Source of the DNA: Paenibacillus artemisiicola
Lineage (GTDB): Bacteria; Bacillota; Bacilli; Paenibacillales; Paenibacillaceae
DNA length: 64,000 nt
Direction of reading: 5' to 3'
Assembly: GCF_017652985.1 (NCBI RefSeq)
Contig: NZ_JAGGDJ010000018.1
Coordinates: forward strand, 1 to 64,000
The notes below the pieces were generated by a model, which saw only the letters and a program-made list of their open reading frames with translations, did no database searches and was not told where the DNA came from. The position numbers were made by a program, and so were the translations under genes. Positions within the stretch are counted from its first letter, which is position 1; every line of letters starts with the position of its first letter. Below are positions 16,774-24,871 of the stretch, one piece after another.

Positions 16774-18420
16774 GTGAAGAAGACCGTCGTCGTCATCGAC
16801 GACAAGCCGCTGATTTTGCGGTCCATCGTCCAAACCGTCGACTGGCACGGACTGAACTGCACCGTCGTGGGACAAGCCGCGGACGGCATCGAGGGCAAGC
16901 GGGTCATCCACGAGCAGCAGCCCGATATTTTGATCACGGACATTAAAATACCCGGCCTCAGCGGCCTTGACCTGGCCGAGTACATGCACCGGACGTTCCC
17001 GCTGTCGAAGACGATCCTCATCACCGGCTACCAGGACTTCGACTTCGCGAAGCGCGCGGTTCGTCTGGGCGTCTACGACATCATCGTCAAGCCGGTCCGC
17101 AACGACGAGCTGCAGCGGGTCATCGGCCTCGCCGTCGGCGAGCTGGAGAGCGCCCGGACGGAGCAGTCGCTGCGGGAGAGCCGGGACGAAGCGTACAGCC
17201 GGCTGGCGGAGCGGCACCGGCACTCGCTGCCGTCCCTGCGCAGCCAGTTCGTGTCCGGGCTGATCGCCGGCAGCGTCCCGCCGGACGACGCGCTGGCGGA
17301 GACGGCCGCCGGCCTCGGACTCGCCTGGCAGCGCTGCGCCGTGCTGATCGTCCGGTCGAAACGGACGACCGGCGCCGCGCAAGGCGCCGCCAGCCTCCGC
17401 ATCAGCCCGGGGCTGTACGGCGAGTTGGCCGCGATGGCCCGGGAGGCGGCCGCCCGGCGCGAGTTCGAGGTCGTCGATTCGTACCGGCACGACGACCTCG
17501 TGCTGGCCTGCCTGTTTCCGAAGCCGCTTACGCCGCGCGAGCTGAAGATGAAGCTGCAGAGCTTCTGCCACGACGTCATCGAGCTGATCCGCCGGCGGCA
17601 CGGGCTGATGATCGTCATCGCCGCGAGTCCGGTATGCCGCCGGCTGCAGGAGCTTCACGGGGCGCATGCCGAGGCGTCCGCGCTCATGGACGCGAGCTTC
17701 TTCGGGGCCGAAGGCTCCGTGCTGTTCCCCGAGCCGGCCGAGCCGGCGGGCGAGAGCGGCCGGTTCTCCATCATCCGCGACCTCGAGCAGTTCAACCGGA
17801 TGCTGGAGCAGGCGCCGGGCGAGGAGATGATCGGGCATCTGGAGCCGTTTCTCGAGCATATCCGGGCGTACAGCGACGGCAACATCCGGGTGGCGAAAGG
17901 ACTGCTCGCGGACGTCTGCCTCGCGGCCGCCCGTTACTATTACCGGGCCACCGGCGACGAGTTCGGCTTCGACAAAAGCATGAGCGAAGTGCTGGAGGAC
18001 GTGTACCGGCTGCAGGACATGCGGGAGGCGTCGGATTATTTGGCCGCGTTCATCAAGACCGTCAAGGCCAAGCTCGAGGGCGGCGACAAGGAGTACAGCC
18101 TCGTGGTCAAGCGGGCGGTCGACTACATCAACGGCCATTTCGCCGACAACGTCAGCCTCACCGCCGTCGCGGACCATTTCGGCCTCAGCCCGAGCTACTT
18201 GAGCCGCCTGCTGCGGACGGAGACCGGCATCAACTTCGTCGATCTGGTGGCGAAGGCGCGGATCGAGGCGGCCAAGCGGCTGCTCCGCGACCCGCGCCAC
18301 AAGGTGAACGAGGTCGGCGAGCTGGTCGGCTACAAGGAGTACGCTTATTTCTACCAGGTGTTCAAGAAGCTCGAGGGCGTGTCGCCGAAGGCGTACAAGA
18401 ACCGAAGTAAAGAAAGCTAA
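16774..18420 (+). CDS. Two-component response regulator, AraC output (YesN type)
   Basis: A 548-residue regulator. The receiver domain (residues 1-120) has the acidic pair in VVVIDDKP, phospho-acceptor Asp56 in ILITDIKIPG, Thr in ILITGYQD and Lys in IIVKPVRND. A long central region follows, and two AraC-type helix-turn-helices end the protein (FGLSPSYLSRLLRTETG, VGELVGYKEYAYFYQVFKK). GTG 16774 is preceded by AAGGGAGG at 16757-16764, and the receiver begins immediately. The partner kinase lies 1.35 kb downstream, behind a GH105 gene, rather than adjacent. The pair likely senses a pectin-like oligosaccharide and switches on the surrounding genes. Confidence 0.92.
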   Translation: MKKTVVVIDDKPLILRSIVQTVDWHGLNCTVVGQAADGIEGKRVIHEQQPDILITDIKIPGLSGLDLAEYMHRTFPLSKTILITGYQDFDFAKRAVRLGVYDIIVKPVRNDELQRVIGLAVGELESARTEQSLRESRDEAYSRLAERHRHSLPSLRSQFVSGLIAGSVPPDDALAETAAGLGLAWQRCAVLIVRSKRTTGAAQGAASLRISPGLYGELAAMAREAAARREFEVVDSYRHDDLVLACLFPKPLTPRELKMKLQSFCHDVIELIRRRHGLMIVIAASPVCRRLQELHGAHAEASALMDASFFGAEGSVLFPEPAEPAGESGRFSIIRDLEQFNRMLEQAPGEEMIGHLEPFLEHIRAYSDGNIRVAKGLLADVCLAAARYYYRATGDEFGFDKSMSEVLEDVYRLQDMREASDYLAAFIKTVKAKLEGGDKEYSLVVKRAVDYINGHFADNVSLTAVADHFGLSPSYLSRLLRTETGINFVDLVAKARIEAAKRLLRDPRHKVNEVGELVGYKEYAYFYQVFKKLEGVSPKAYKNRSKES

Positions 18421-18436
18421 TAAAACCGCAAGATCG
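18413..18436 (+). promoter_or_regulatory. Conserved regulatory motif, copy 1 (upstream of GH105-1)
   Basis: AGCTAATAAAACCGCAAGA and flanks match the element at 21567-21590 at 21 of 22 positions. It overlaps the response-regulator stop codon and lies about 230 bp ahead of the first GH105 gene. Candidate binding site of the AraC-type response regulator. Confidence 0.5.
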
Positions 18437-18516
18437 ACGGATGTCCCGAGCCTGCCTTCTGCGCTATCGTTATAGACGCCGGCCGCGCGGGACAGCGTCG
18501 GACGGATTCGAAAAAA

Positions 18517-18530
18517 TGTTAGCGTTTACA
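18517..18530. promoter_or_regulatory. Probable cre (CcpA) site upstream of GH105-1
   Basis: TGTTAGCGTTTACA fits the catabolite-responsive consensus TGWAANCGNTNWCA with a single deviation (T at position 4). It suggests carbon catabolite repression of the glycan genes. Confidence 0.65.
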
Positions 18531-18560
18531 CGAATGGAGAGGGCAAGTTGGAGCGGGTGC

Positions 18561-18638
18561 TAAGCCGATGCTTACGAAGCGAGTTTTGCTACGCAAAACT
18601 AAGCTTATGCTTACGAAGTTAGCTTTACTATGTAAAGC
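18561..18638 (+). repeat. 39-bp tandem duplication with twin hairpins in the GH105-1 leader
   Basis: TAAGCCGATGCTTACGAAGC begins at 18561 and TAAGCTTATGCTTACGAAGT at 18600, an exact 39-bp period. Each unit ends in a short perfect hairpin: AGTTTTGC-TAC-GCAAAACT (18582-18600) and AGCTTTAC-TAT-GTAAAGCT (18621-18639). The ribosome site TGAGGAGG follows directly. Confidence 0.7.
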
Positions 18639-18659
18639 TTTGAGGAGGTCTCAAAACCA

Positions 18660-19736
18660 ATGCCGACCGCGCAGCTGCAGCGGGAGCGCCTCGAGACGCT
18701 GATCGACCGCGTCATCTCCGGCATGCAGCGTCTGGAAGTCACGATCGAGGAAGACACGCCCGCCAGCATCATCTCGATGGATAAGTGGGACTGGTCGCAG
18801 GGCGTCGGGTTGTTTTCGCTCTACCACTATTACAAGGAATCGGGCAATCCGGGCATCCTCCGGTACTTGACCGATTGGTTCGACAGCCGGCTCCGCGAAG
18901 GGCTGCCGCCGAAGAACGTGAACACGATGTGCCCGCTGCTCACCCTCAGCTACCTGTACGAGGAGACGCGCCGGCCGGACTACCTGGCCGTCTGCGAGGA
19001 ATGGGCGAGCTACGCCGCGGACGAGATGCCGCGCACGCCGGAATTCGGCATCACCCACGTGACGCTCGACAGCGCGAACGAGGGCGAGCTGCGCGGCGAC
19101 ACGCTCTATATGACCGTGCTCTTCCTCGGGCGCATGGGCGTCCTGCTGAAGCGGGAGCCGTACGTGCAGGAGAGCGTCCGGCAGTTTCTCATTCACCTGA
19201 AATACTTGACCGATACGCGGACGGGACTGTTCTTCCACGGCTGGTCGTTCGTGCGCCGGGACAACTTCGCGCGGGCCTTGTGGGGGCGCGGCAACGCGTG
19301 GTACACGGCCGGGCTCGTCGATTACCTCGACATCGTCGAGCTGCCGCTCGGCACCGAGATGTTCCTCATCGCCACGCTGGAGCAGCAGGTGCGCCGGCTG
19401 CGCGAGCTGCAGACGGAGAGCGGCATGTGGCGGACGCTGCTGGACGATCCCGGCGCCTACGAGGAGACGTCGGCGACGGCGGGCTTCGCCTACGGCATCT
19501 TGAAGGCGGTGCGCATGGGCTACATCAGCGAGGCGTACCGCGACGCGGGCCTCGCCGCCCTGCGGGCGGTCATCCGCCGGATCGACGCGGACGGCATGGT
19601 GCAGGGCGTCTCCTACGGCACGCGGATGGGGCATTCCCGGCAATTTTACCGCGACATCCCGCAGTGTCCGATGCCGTACGGCCAGTCGATGACGCTGCTG
19701 ATGCTCGTGGAGAGCCTCCATCATCTGGACGACTGA
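18660..19736 (+). CDS. Glycoside hydrolase family 88/105 (unsaturated rhamnogalacturonyl hydrolase-like), paralogue 1
   Basis: A 358-residue (alpha/alpha)6-barrel enzyme related to YteR/YesR. Visible family segments are WDWSQGVGLFSLYHYY, KNVNTMCPLLTLSYLY, GDTLYMTVLFLGRMG, LFFHGWSF, WGRGNAWYTAGLVDYL and SATAGFAYGI. Family enzymes remove the terminal 4,5-unsaturated uronic acid left by lyases, acting on short oligosaccharides. There is no signal peptide, so it acts in the cytoplasm after import. The ATG follows GAGGAGG and a duplicated hairpin leader. A second, clearly related gene lies at 21698, which suggests two different linkages or chain types are attacked. Confidence 0.9.
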   Translation: MPTAQLQRERLETLIDRVISGMQRLEVTIEEDTPASIISMDKWDWSQGVGLFSLYHYYKESGNPGILRYLTDWFDSRLREGLPPKNVNTMCPLLTLSYLYEETRRPDYLAVCEEWASYAADEMPRTPEFGITHVTLDSANEGELRGDTLYMTVLFLGRMGVLLKREPYVQESVRQFLIHLKYLTDTRTGLFFHGWSFVRRDNFARALWGRGNAWYTAGLVDYLDIVELPLGTEMFLIATLEQQVRRLRELQTESGMWRTLLDDPGAYEETSATAGFAYGILKAVRMGYISEAYRDAGLAALRAVIRRIDADGMVQGVSYGTRMGHSRQFYRDIPQCPMPYGQSMTLLMLVESLHHLDD

Positions 19737-19768
19737 CGAGGGGCCGATAACCGGCGCGGGAGGTGCGT

Positions 19769-21574
19769 ATGCGCAAATGGAGCCGCGTCCTCGCGGACGC
19801 CAAGCTGCGGACGAAGTTTCTGCTGTCGTTCGCCGTCATCATTCTCATCACCGTGCTCATGATCAGCGGCATCAACTACTGGGTGTCGGTCGGCGCGATC
19901 AAGCGGAATTCCGCGGAGTTCTCGCACTATTTGATCGGCCAGATCGGCATCAACCTCGATAAGCTGACGTCCGACGTCGAGGAGATGGCATTCCAGCAGT
20001 TCCGCAGCTCCAGCCTCAGCGAGAAGCTGAGCGAGAAGCCGGTCAAGCAGGCCGACGTTTATGTCCGCGACACGTTCATCAACGATTTTTTGAGCGACCT
20101 GCTGTTTAACGAGGATTATTTTCTGTCCGTGTTCATCATCGACAGCTCGGGAAAGTCCTACTCGATCCAGCGCAAGGCGCTCGTGAACTACAACCGGGAA
20201 CTGACGGAGAGGCTCGACCTGCGGCAGATCCAGGACATGCGGGGCCGGGCGCTCTGGTTCCGCGGCGACAACGACACGCTGTACATGGCGCGGGCGCTGT
20301 ACGACATCGCGACCAACAAGTACGTCGGCATTATCGCGATCGGGCTCGAGAGCGACTATCTCGGCGCCATCGTGACGAACGTGCACAATCTGATGGACGG
20401 CGACGTTCTCATCCTGAACGAGGACAACCGGCTGTTCGTTTCGTCGGAGGAGCGGGCCGGCGTCGGGGAGTATTATTTGGACGAGCGGCTGTACATGTCG
20501 GATACCGGCAAGAGCGATTTCGAATACGACGGGCGGCGCTACATCGCGAGCGTGCTCTCCACCGTGTACGACAAGTGGAAAATCGTGCAGATCATCGACG
20601 TCGGCCGGCTGACCCGCGGCACGGAAAGCCTCAAGTACTGGACGATCGGCACGCTGCTCGTCTCGCTGCTGATCGCGTTCCTGATGGCGGCCTTCATGTC
20701 CAAGAGCATCACCCAGAGCATCCGCATCCTGCTGCAGCGCATGACCCATTTCTCGCTCGACTTCCAGCATCAAGCCATCGTGCCGAAGAGCCGCGACGAG
20801 GTCGGCCTGCTGACGGCCAAGTTCAATTCCATGGCGGAGAAAATCAACGACCTGTTCCATTCCGTCTACAGCGAGAAGATGCTGAAGCAGAAGGCCGAGT
20901 ACCGCACGCTGCAGTTCGAATACAAGGCGCTGCAGGCGCAGATGAACCCGCATTTTCTGTACAACACCCTCGAAGCGGTGTACAGCATGGCCAAGCTGAA
21001 AGGCGAGGACGAGATCGGCGAGATGGTCTACCTGCTCGGCACGCTGCTGCGCGAGAGCATCGGCCGCAAGGGCGATACGGTGACGCTCGGGGAGGAGCTC
21101 GGCTTCATTCGCGGCTACCTGGCCATTCACAAAATCATTTACGGCGACCGGATCGAGCTGGTCTACGAGGTCGACGAGACGCTGACCGCCTGCCGCGTGC
21201 CCAAGTTCATCCTGCAGCCGCTCGTCGAGAACGCGGTCGTGCACGGAATCGAGGAGAAGCCGGGCCAAGCGCTCATCCGGGTCGGCTGCCGAAGGGAAGG
21301 CGGCGACGCGGTCCTCGAGGTGTCGGACAACGGCGTCGGCATGGACGCGGAGACGGTGGACCGGCTGCTCGCTCCCGAGCGTTACGGGACCCCGGACGGC
21401 ACGAACAAGCACACGAACGTCGGCATCATCAGCGTGCACAAGCGCATCCGGATCCTGTACGGCGACGGCTACGGCCTGACGATCGCGAGCGCCGTCGGCG
21501 AAGGGACGACGGTGCGCGTCCGGCTCCCGGCGAACGAGGAGGACGGCCCGGGGGACGAAGCGCAAAAAAGCTAA
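19769..21574 (+). CDS. Sensor histidine kinase (YesM type)
   Basis: A 601-residue membrane kinase. The first membrane span (about residues 13-38) is FLLSFAVIILITVLMISGI; an extracellular sensor domain runs to about residue 285; the second span is IGTLLVSLLIAFLMAAFM. A HAMP segment follows. The His_kinase motif is ALQAQMNPHFLYNTLEAVYS with His395, and the ATPase N-box and G-box appear in LQPLVENAVVHGI and VSDNGVGMD. ATG 19769 follows GGGAGG. It is encoded between two GH105 genes and downstream of its likely partner regulator. It probably senses extracellular oligosaccharides or a loaded binding protein. Confidence 0.92.
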   Translation: MRKWSRVLADAKLRTKFLLSFAVIILITVLMISGINYWVSVGAIKRNSAEFSHYLIGQIGINLDKLTSDVEEMAFQQFRSSSLSEKLSEKPVKQADVYVRDTFINDFLSDLLFNEDYFLSVFIIDSSGKSYSIQRKALVNYNRELTERLDLRQIQDMRGRALWFRGDNDTLYMARALYDIATNKYVGIIAIGLESDYLGAIVTNVHNLMDGDVLILNEDNRLFVSSEERAGVGEYYLDERLYMSDTGKSDFEYDGRRYIASVLSTVYDKWKIVQIIDVGRLTRGTESLKYWTIGTLLVSLLIAFLMAAFMSKSITQSIRILLQRMTHFSLDFQHQAIVPKSRDEVGLLTAKFNSMAEKINDLFHSVYSEKMLKQKAEYRTLQFEYKALQAQMNPHFLYNTLEAVYSMAKLKGEDEIGEMVYLLGTLLRESIGRKGDTVTLGEELGFIRGYLAIHKIIYGDRIELVYEVDETLTACRVPKFILQPLVENAVVHGIEEKPGQALIRVGCRREGGDAVLEVSDNGVGMDAETVDRLLAPERYGTPDGTNKHTNVGIISVHKRIRILYGDGYGLTIASAVGEGTTVRVRLPANEEDGPGDEAQKS

Positions 21575-21590
21575 TATAACCGCAAGATTC
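21567..21590 (+). promoter_or_regulatory. Conserved regulatory motif, copy 2 (upstream of GH105-2)
   Basis: AGCTAATATAACCGCAAGA, nearly identical to 18413-18436. As with copy 1, it overlaps the stop codon of a two-component gene and lies upstream of a GH105 gene, about 110 bp ahead of its start. Confidence 0.5.
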
Positions 21591-21596
21591 CACCAT

Positions 21597-21610
21597 GGAA
21601 AGCGCTCTCG
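21597..21610. promoter_or_regulatory. cre-like site upstream of GH105-2
   Basis: GGAAAGCGCTCTCG matches TGWAANCGNTNWCA at all internal defined positions and differs only at the first and last. A CCCCGCC/GGCGGGG hairpin (21647-21666) follows in the leader. Confidence 0.45.
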
Positions 21611-21697
21611 CGAGCGGCGACAATAGGGGCAGCGAAGAAGAAGCGCCCCCGCCGCCGGAGGCGGGGCAAGCCTCTTCGGAACGAAGGAGCTGACAAG

Positions 21698-22795
21698 GTG
21701 GAACGCAACCGTAGGGAGGAAGGCGCGGCCGGCCGCTCGATCGAGCTCGTGCTGCAGGGCATGAACAAGCTGAAGCCGGCGTTCAAGGAGAATCTCAAGG
21801 AGAGCATCGTCTCGATGGACGTCTGGGATTGGTCGCAGGGCGTGGGGTTGTTCGCCAAGTACTTGTACTACAAGGAGACCGGCCGGAAGGACCTTCTGGA
21901 CGAGCTCGTCGCCTGGTTCGACCGGCATCTGGCGAAAGGCCTGCCCGGCAAAAACGTCAATACGATGTGTCCGCTGCTGACGATGAGCTACCTGGCCGAG
22001 GAGCTCGGCCGCGAGGATTACGCGGCGGTCTGCCGGGAGTGGGCGCATTACGCCTACGCGGAAATGCCGCGCACCACGGAGGGCGGCATCTCGCACATTA
22101 CCGTCACCGCCGACAACGAAGGCCAGCTGTGGGACGACACGCTGTACATGACGGTGCTGTTCCTCGGCCGGATGGGCGTGCTGCTCGGCAACGACGATTA
22201 CGTCCAGGAGAGCGTCCGCCAGTTCCTCGTCCATCTGAAATATTTGACCGACGTGCGGACGGGGCTGTTCTTCCACGGCTGGACGTTCCTCGGCAACCAT
22301 CACTTCGGCGGGGCGCTGTGGGGCCGGGGCAATGCCTGGTACGCCGCCGGGCTCGTCGATTATCTCGATATCGTGCCGGTGCAGCCGGGCGTGACGCGCT
22401 TCCTGCTCACCTCGCTCGAGCGGATGGCGGAGGCGCTCGTGCCGCTGCAGACGGAGGAAGGCATGTGGCGGACGCTGCTGGACCAGCCGGATTCGTATCC
22501 GGAAAGCTCGGCGACGGCGGGCTTCGCCTACGGCATGCTGAAGGCGGTGCGCAAAGGCTACCTGCCCGAGCGGTACCGGGCCGCCGGACTGAAGGCGCTG
22601 AAGGCGGTGACGTCGCGGATCGACGCCGACGGGCTCGTGCAGGGCGTATCCTACGGCACCATCGTCGGGAGCGACCTCGACTATTACCGCCGCGTGTCGG
22701 TCTGTCCGATGCCGTACGGCCAGGCGATGGCCTTGCTCATGCTGGTGGAAAGCCTGAAGCATCCCGAAGCCGCCGGCGCGCTCGCGCAGGCTTGA
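21698..22795 (+). CDS. Glycoside hydrolase family 88/105, paralogue 2
   Basis: A 365-residue relative of the enzyme at 18660. Shared segments include WDWSQGVGLFAKYLYY, KNVNTMCPLLTMSYL, DDTLYMTVLFLGRMG, LFFHGWTF, WGRGNAWYAAGLVDYL and the C-terminal CPMPYGQAMALLMLVES. Translation begins at GTG with AAGGAG 8 bp upstream. No signal peptide is present, so it is cytoplasmic. Keeping two diverged copies in one operon suggests each handles a different unsaturated oligosaccharide released from the same polymer. Confidence 0.9.
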   Translation: MERNRREEGAAGRSIELVLQGMNKLKPAFKENLKESIVSMDVWDWSQGVGLFAKYLYYKETGRKDLLDELVAWFDRHLAKGLPGKNVNTMCPLLTMSYLAEELGREDYAAVCREWAHYAYAEMPRTTEGGISHITVTADNEGQLWDDTLYMTVLFLGRMGVLLGNDDYVQESVRQFLVHLKYLTDVRTGLFFHGWTFLGNHHFGGALWGRGNAWYAAGLVDYLDIVPVQPGVTRFLLTSLERMAEALVPLQTEEGMWRTLLDQPDSYPESSATAGFAYGMLKAVRKGYLPERYRAAGLKALKAVTSRIDADGLVQGVSYGTIVGSDLDYYRRVSVCPMPYGQAMALLMLVESLKHPEAAGALAQA

Positions 22796-22853
22796 CGCTG
22801 AGCCGGGGCGATACGGAGGGACGACGAATCTAGCGACGGGAGAGTGAGTGCGA

Positions 22854-24746
22854 ATGTTGAACGGCACGATGCGGCTGGTCGAGGACTGGCAGGCGGTGCG
22901 CGAGAAGATCGCGCGCTTCGATTGGGCGAGGCGGATCGTCGATAAATTCAAGCCGGACACCGACTGGTGGGTCGCCCATTACGCGGACGACCCGGCGCGC
23001 GTCGCCGGCTGGGGCCATCATTATTTTTGCGACCGGTGCTTCGCGGCGCTGATCTTCGATCCCGGCAAGCCGGGCGTGCACCGCTGCGGCGGGTGCGGCG
23101 AGCTGCGCGAGGCGCAGGTCGCGGACGACGCCTGGGCGTACATCTACCGCACGGGCTCGTGCAGCCAGGTGTTCAACGCGGCCGTGCTGTACAACCTGTA
23201 CGGCGACGAGAAATACATGGCGTACATCCGCAAGGTGCTCGGCTTCCTGTGCGAACATTACGGCCGCTTCGAGGTGCGGACGCCTCCGAACCAGGAGGGC
23301 CGCTTCACCGGCTGCGACCTGACCGACGGGGTCGCCGTCATCTGGCTGCTGAACGGCATGGAGCTGGTGAAGGAGCGGTTCACCGCGGAGGAGCTGGAGA
23401 CGTACAAGCGGCGCTTCTTCATTCCCGAGGCGGAGTTCCTCATCGGGAAGGTCGGCGTCACGCCGAACATCATCTGCTGGATGAAGGCCGCCGCCGGCAT
23501 GACCGGCCTGTTCTTCGGCGAGCCGGTCTGGTGCGAGCGGGCCGCCGAGGGCGAATACGGCATCAAGAAGAAGCTCGGCGACGGCTTGCTGCCGCAGGGC
23601 TTCTGGTACGAGGCGTCGATGCATTACCATTTCTACTGCGCGGAAGGGCTGACGTATTATCTCGCCTTCTGCAAAATCTACGGCCATTCGTTCCCGATGA
23701 TGGAGGACGGCCTGCTGCGGATGTACCGGTATCCGGTGAACTACGCGTTCGCGAACGGCGAGTTCCCGAACCCGAACGACGGCTGGCCGCAGCTGAAGTT
23801 CGGCAATTACGCCCAGCAGTACGAGTGGGTCCGCAACGTGCGCGACGAGCCCGCGTTCCGCTACGCGCTGTCCAAGTGCTACGAGCGGCCCGGCGAATCG
23901 CTGCCCGGCGCGAGCATCGGCGGCATCGCCCGGCTGCTGTTCGGCCGCGATTGGGAGAACGAGCGGTTCGACGGCGCGCCCGCCGGCAGCGGCCTGCCCG
24001 ACGGGAAGTCGCGGCACGACCCGGACATTTATTTCGCGCTGCTGCGCAGCGGGCAGGCGGAGGTCTTCCTCAAGTACGGCTACGTGCTGCGCGGGCACTC
24101 GCACGCCGATCTCATGAACTTCGAGCTGTTCGTCGAGGACGAGGTGCTCTCGCGCGACATCTCCAACAGCGGCTACGGCTCCGACCTGTTCCGCGAATGG
24201 CAGCGCAAGACGATCGCGCACAATTCGGTCATGCTGGACCGCGAGACCCAACCGAACCGGCCGCGGGGGCGCCTGCTGGCGTTCGACGCGGTCGGCGCTA
24301 CCTGCAGCGTCGCGGCCGACGAGGTCTATCCCGGCTACGGTTTCGCGCGAAGCCTGCGGCTGCATCCGGATCGGCTCGAGGACCGGTTCTACGTGACGCC
24401 CGCCGAAGGCGCGGACGGGTCCGCGCATACGATCGACTGGTTCTTCCACTGCACCGGCGAGCTGAGCTCGGCGCTGCCGTTCGCGCCGTGCGAGCGGCCG
24501 GGCGACGGGGACGGCTACCAGCTGATGCTGGAGACGGCCCGCTGCGACACGGACGGGGACTGGGAGGTCCACTGGGCGCTGAAGGAGAAGAAGGTCACGC
24601 TGCGCATGGCGGGCTGCCCCGGCACGAGCGTGTATATCTTCAAGGGCTACGAGCATCGGCTCGACCTGGTCCGCTGGGGCGTCATGGTGCGCCGCGTCGC
24701 CGCGTCGGCGGCGTTCGAGGCGGAGTATGAATGGGAGACGACGTAA
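22854..24746 (+). CDS. Heparinase II/III-family protein with N-terminal zinc ribbon
   Basis: A 630-residue protein. Near the N-terminus Cys59, Cys62, Cys78 and Cys81 (FCDRC...RCGGC) form a zinc-ribbon-like knuckle. An alpha-helical toroid (about residues 90-380) follows, then a beta-sandwich of the heparinase II/III C-terminal type with RGHSHADLMNFELF and TIAHNSVMLD. Family enzymes are polysaccharide lyases or hydrolases for uronic-acid polymers. No signal peptide is seen, so it may act on imported oligosaccharides. I chose ATG 22854, 9 bp after GGGAGAG, over the GTG at 22848. It belongs to the same operon as the GH105 and kinase genes. Catalytic activity on a given glycan is not shown by sequence. 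Confidence 0.78.
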   Translation: MLNGTMRLVEDWQAVREKIARFDWARRIVDKFKPDTDWWVAHYADDPARVAGWGHHYFCDRCFAALIFDPGKPGVHRCGGCGELREAQVADDAWAYIYRTGSCSQVFNAAVLYNLYGDEKYMAYIRKVLGFLCEHYGRFEVRTPPNQEGRFTGCDLTDGVAVIWLLNGMELVKERFTAEELETYKRRFFIPEAEFLIGKVGVTPNIICWMKAAAGMTGLFFGEPVWCERAAEGEYGIKKKLGDGLLPQGFWYEASMHYHFYCAEGLTYYLAFCKIYGHSFPMMEDGLLRMYRYPVNYAFANGEFPNPNDGWPQLKFGNYAQQYEWVRNVRDEPAFRYALSKCYERPGESLPGASIGGIARLLFGRDWENERFDGAPAGSGLPDGKSRHDPDIYFALLRSGQAEVFLKYGYVLRGHSHADLMNFELFVEDEVLSRDISNSGYGSDLFREWQRKTIAHNSVMLDRETQPNRPRGRLLAFDAVGATCSVAADEVYPGYGFARSLRLHPDRLEDRFYVTPAEGADGSAHTIDWFFHCTGELSSALPFAPCERPGDGDGYQLMLETARCDTDGDWEVHWALKEKKVTLRMAGCPGTSVYIFKGYEHRLDLVRWGVMVRRVAASAAFEAEYEWETT

Positions 24747-24760
24747 GATAGACCGGTTCG

Positions 24761-24809
24761 GCGCAAGCGAAAGGTGTCCCGTCGACGGGGCACCTTTCGT
24801 CGCTTGCGC
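24761..24809. other. Long imperfect hairpin before the PLP enzyme gene
   Basis: CGAAAGGTGTCCCGTC pairs with GACGGGGCACCTTTCG around the loop centre near 24784 with one G-U pair, extended by GCGCAAG/CTTGCGC after a small bulge. There is no T-run. It lies 15 bp after the heparinase-like stop, so it may be a processing or stabilising element, or a weak terminator. Confidence 0.5.
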
Positions 24810-24871
24810 GCTCTGCATCGCCAAGCAGCCGCCGCCCGGCAAGGCGGCGGAAATCGACGGGAGGAACGGCT

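Noticed and set aside
19721..22960. A 1079-residue minus-strand protein
   Set aside because: It is antisense to a histidine kinase and GH105 gene, rich in Arg, His and Ala, and shows no family motif. Long antisense frames are common in DNA of this GC content.
24761..24809. SAM or other riboswitch ahead of the PLP enzyme
   Set aside because: Only one simple long hairpin is visible. No S-box or T-box conserved core can be recognised.
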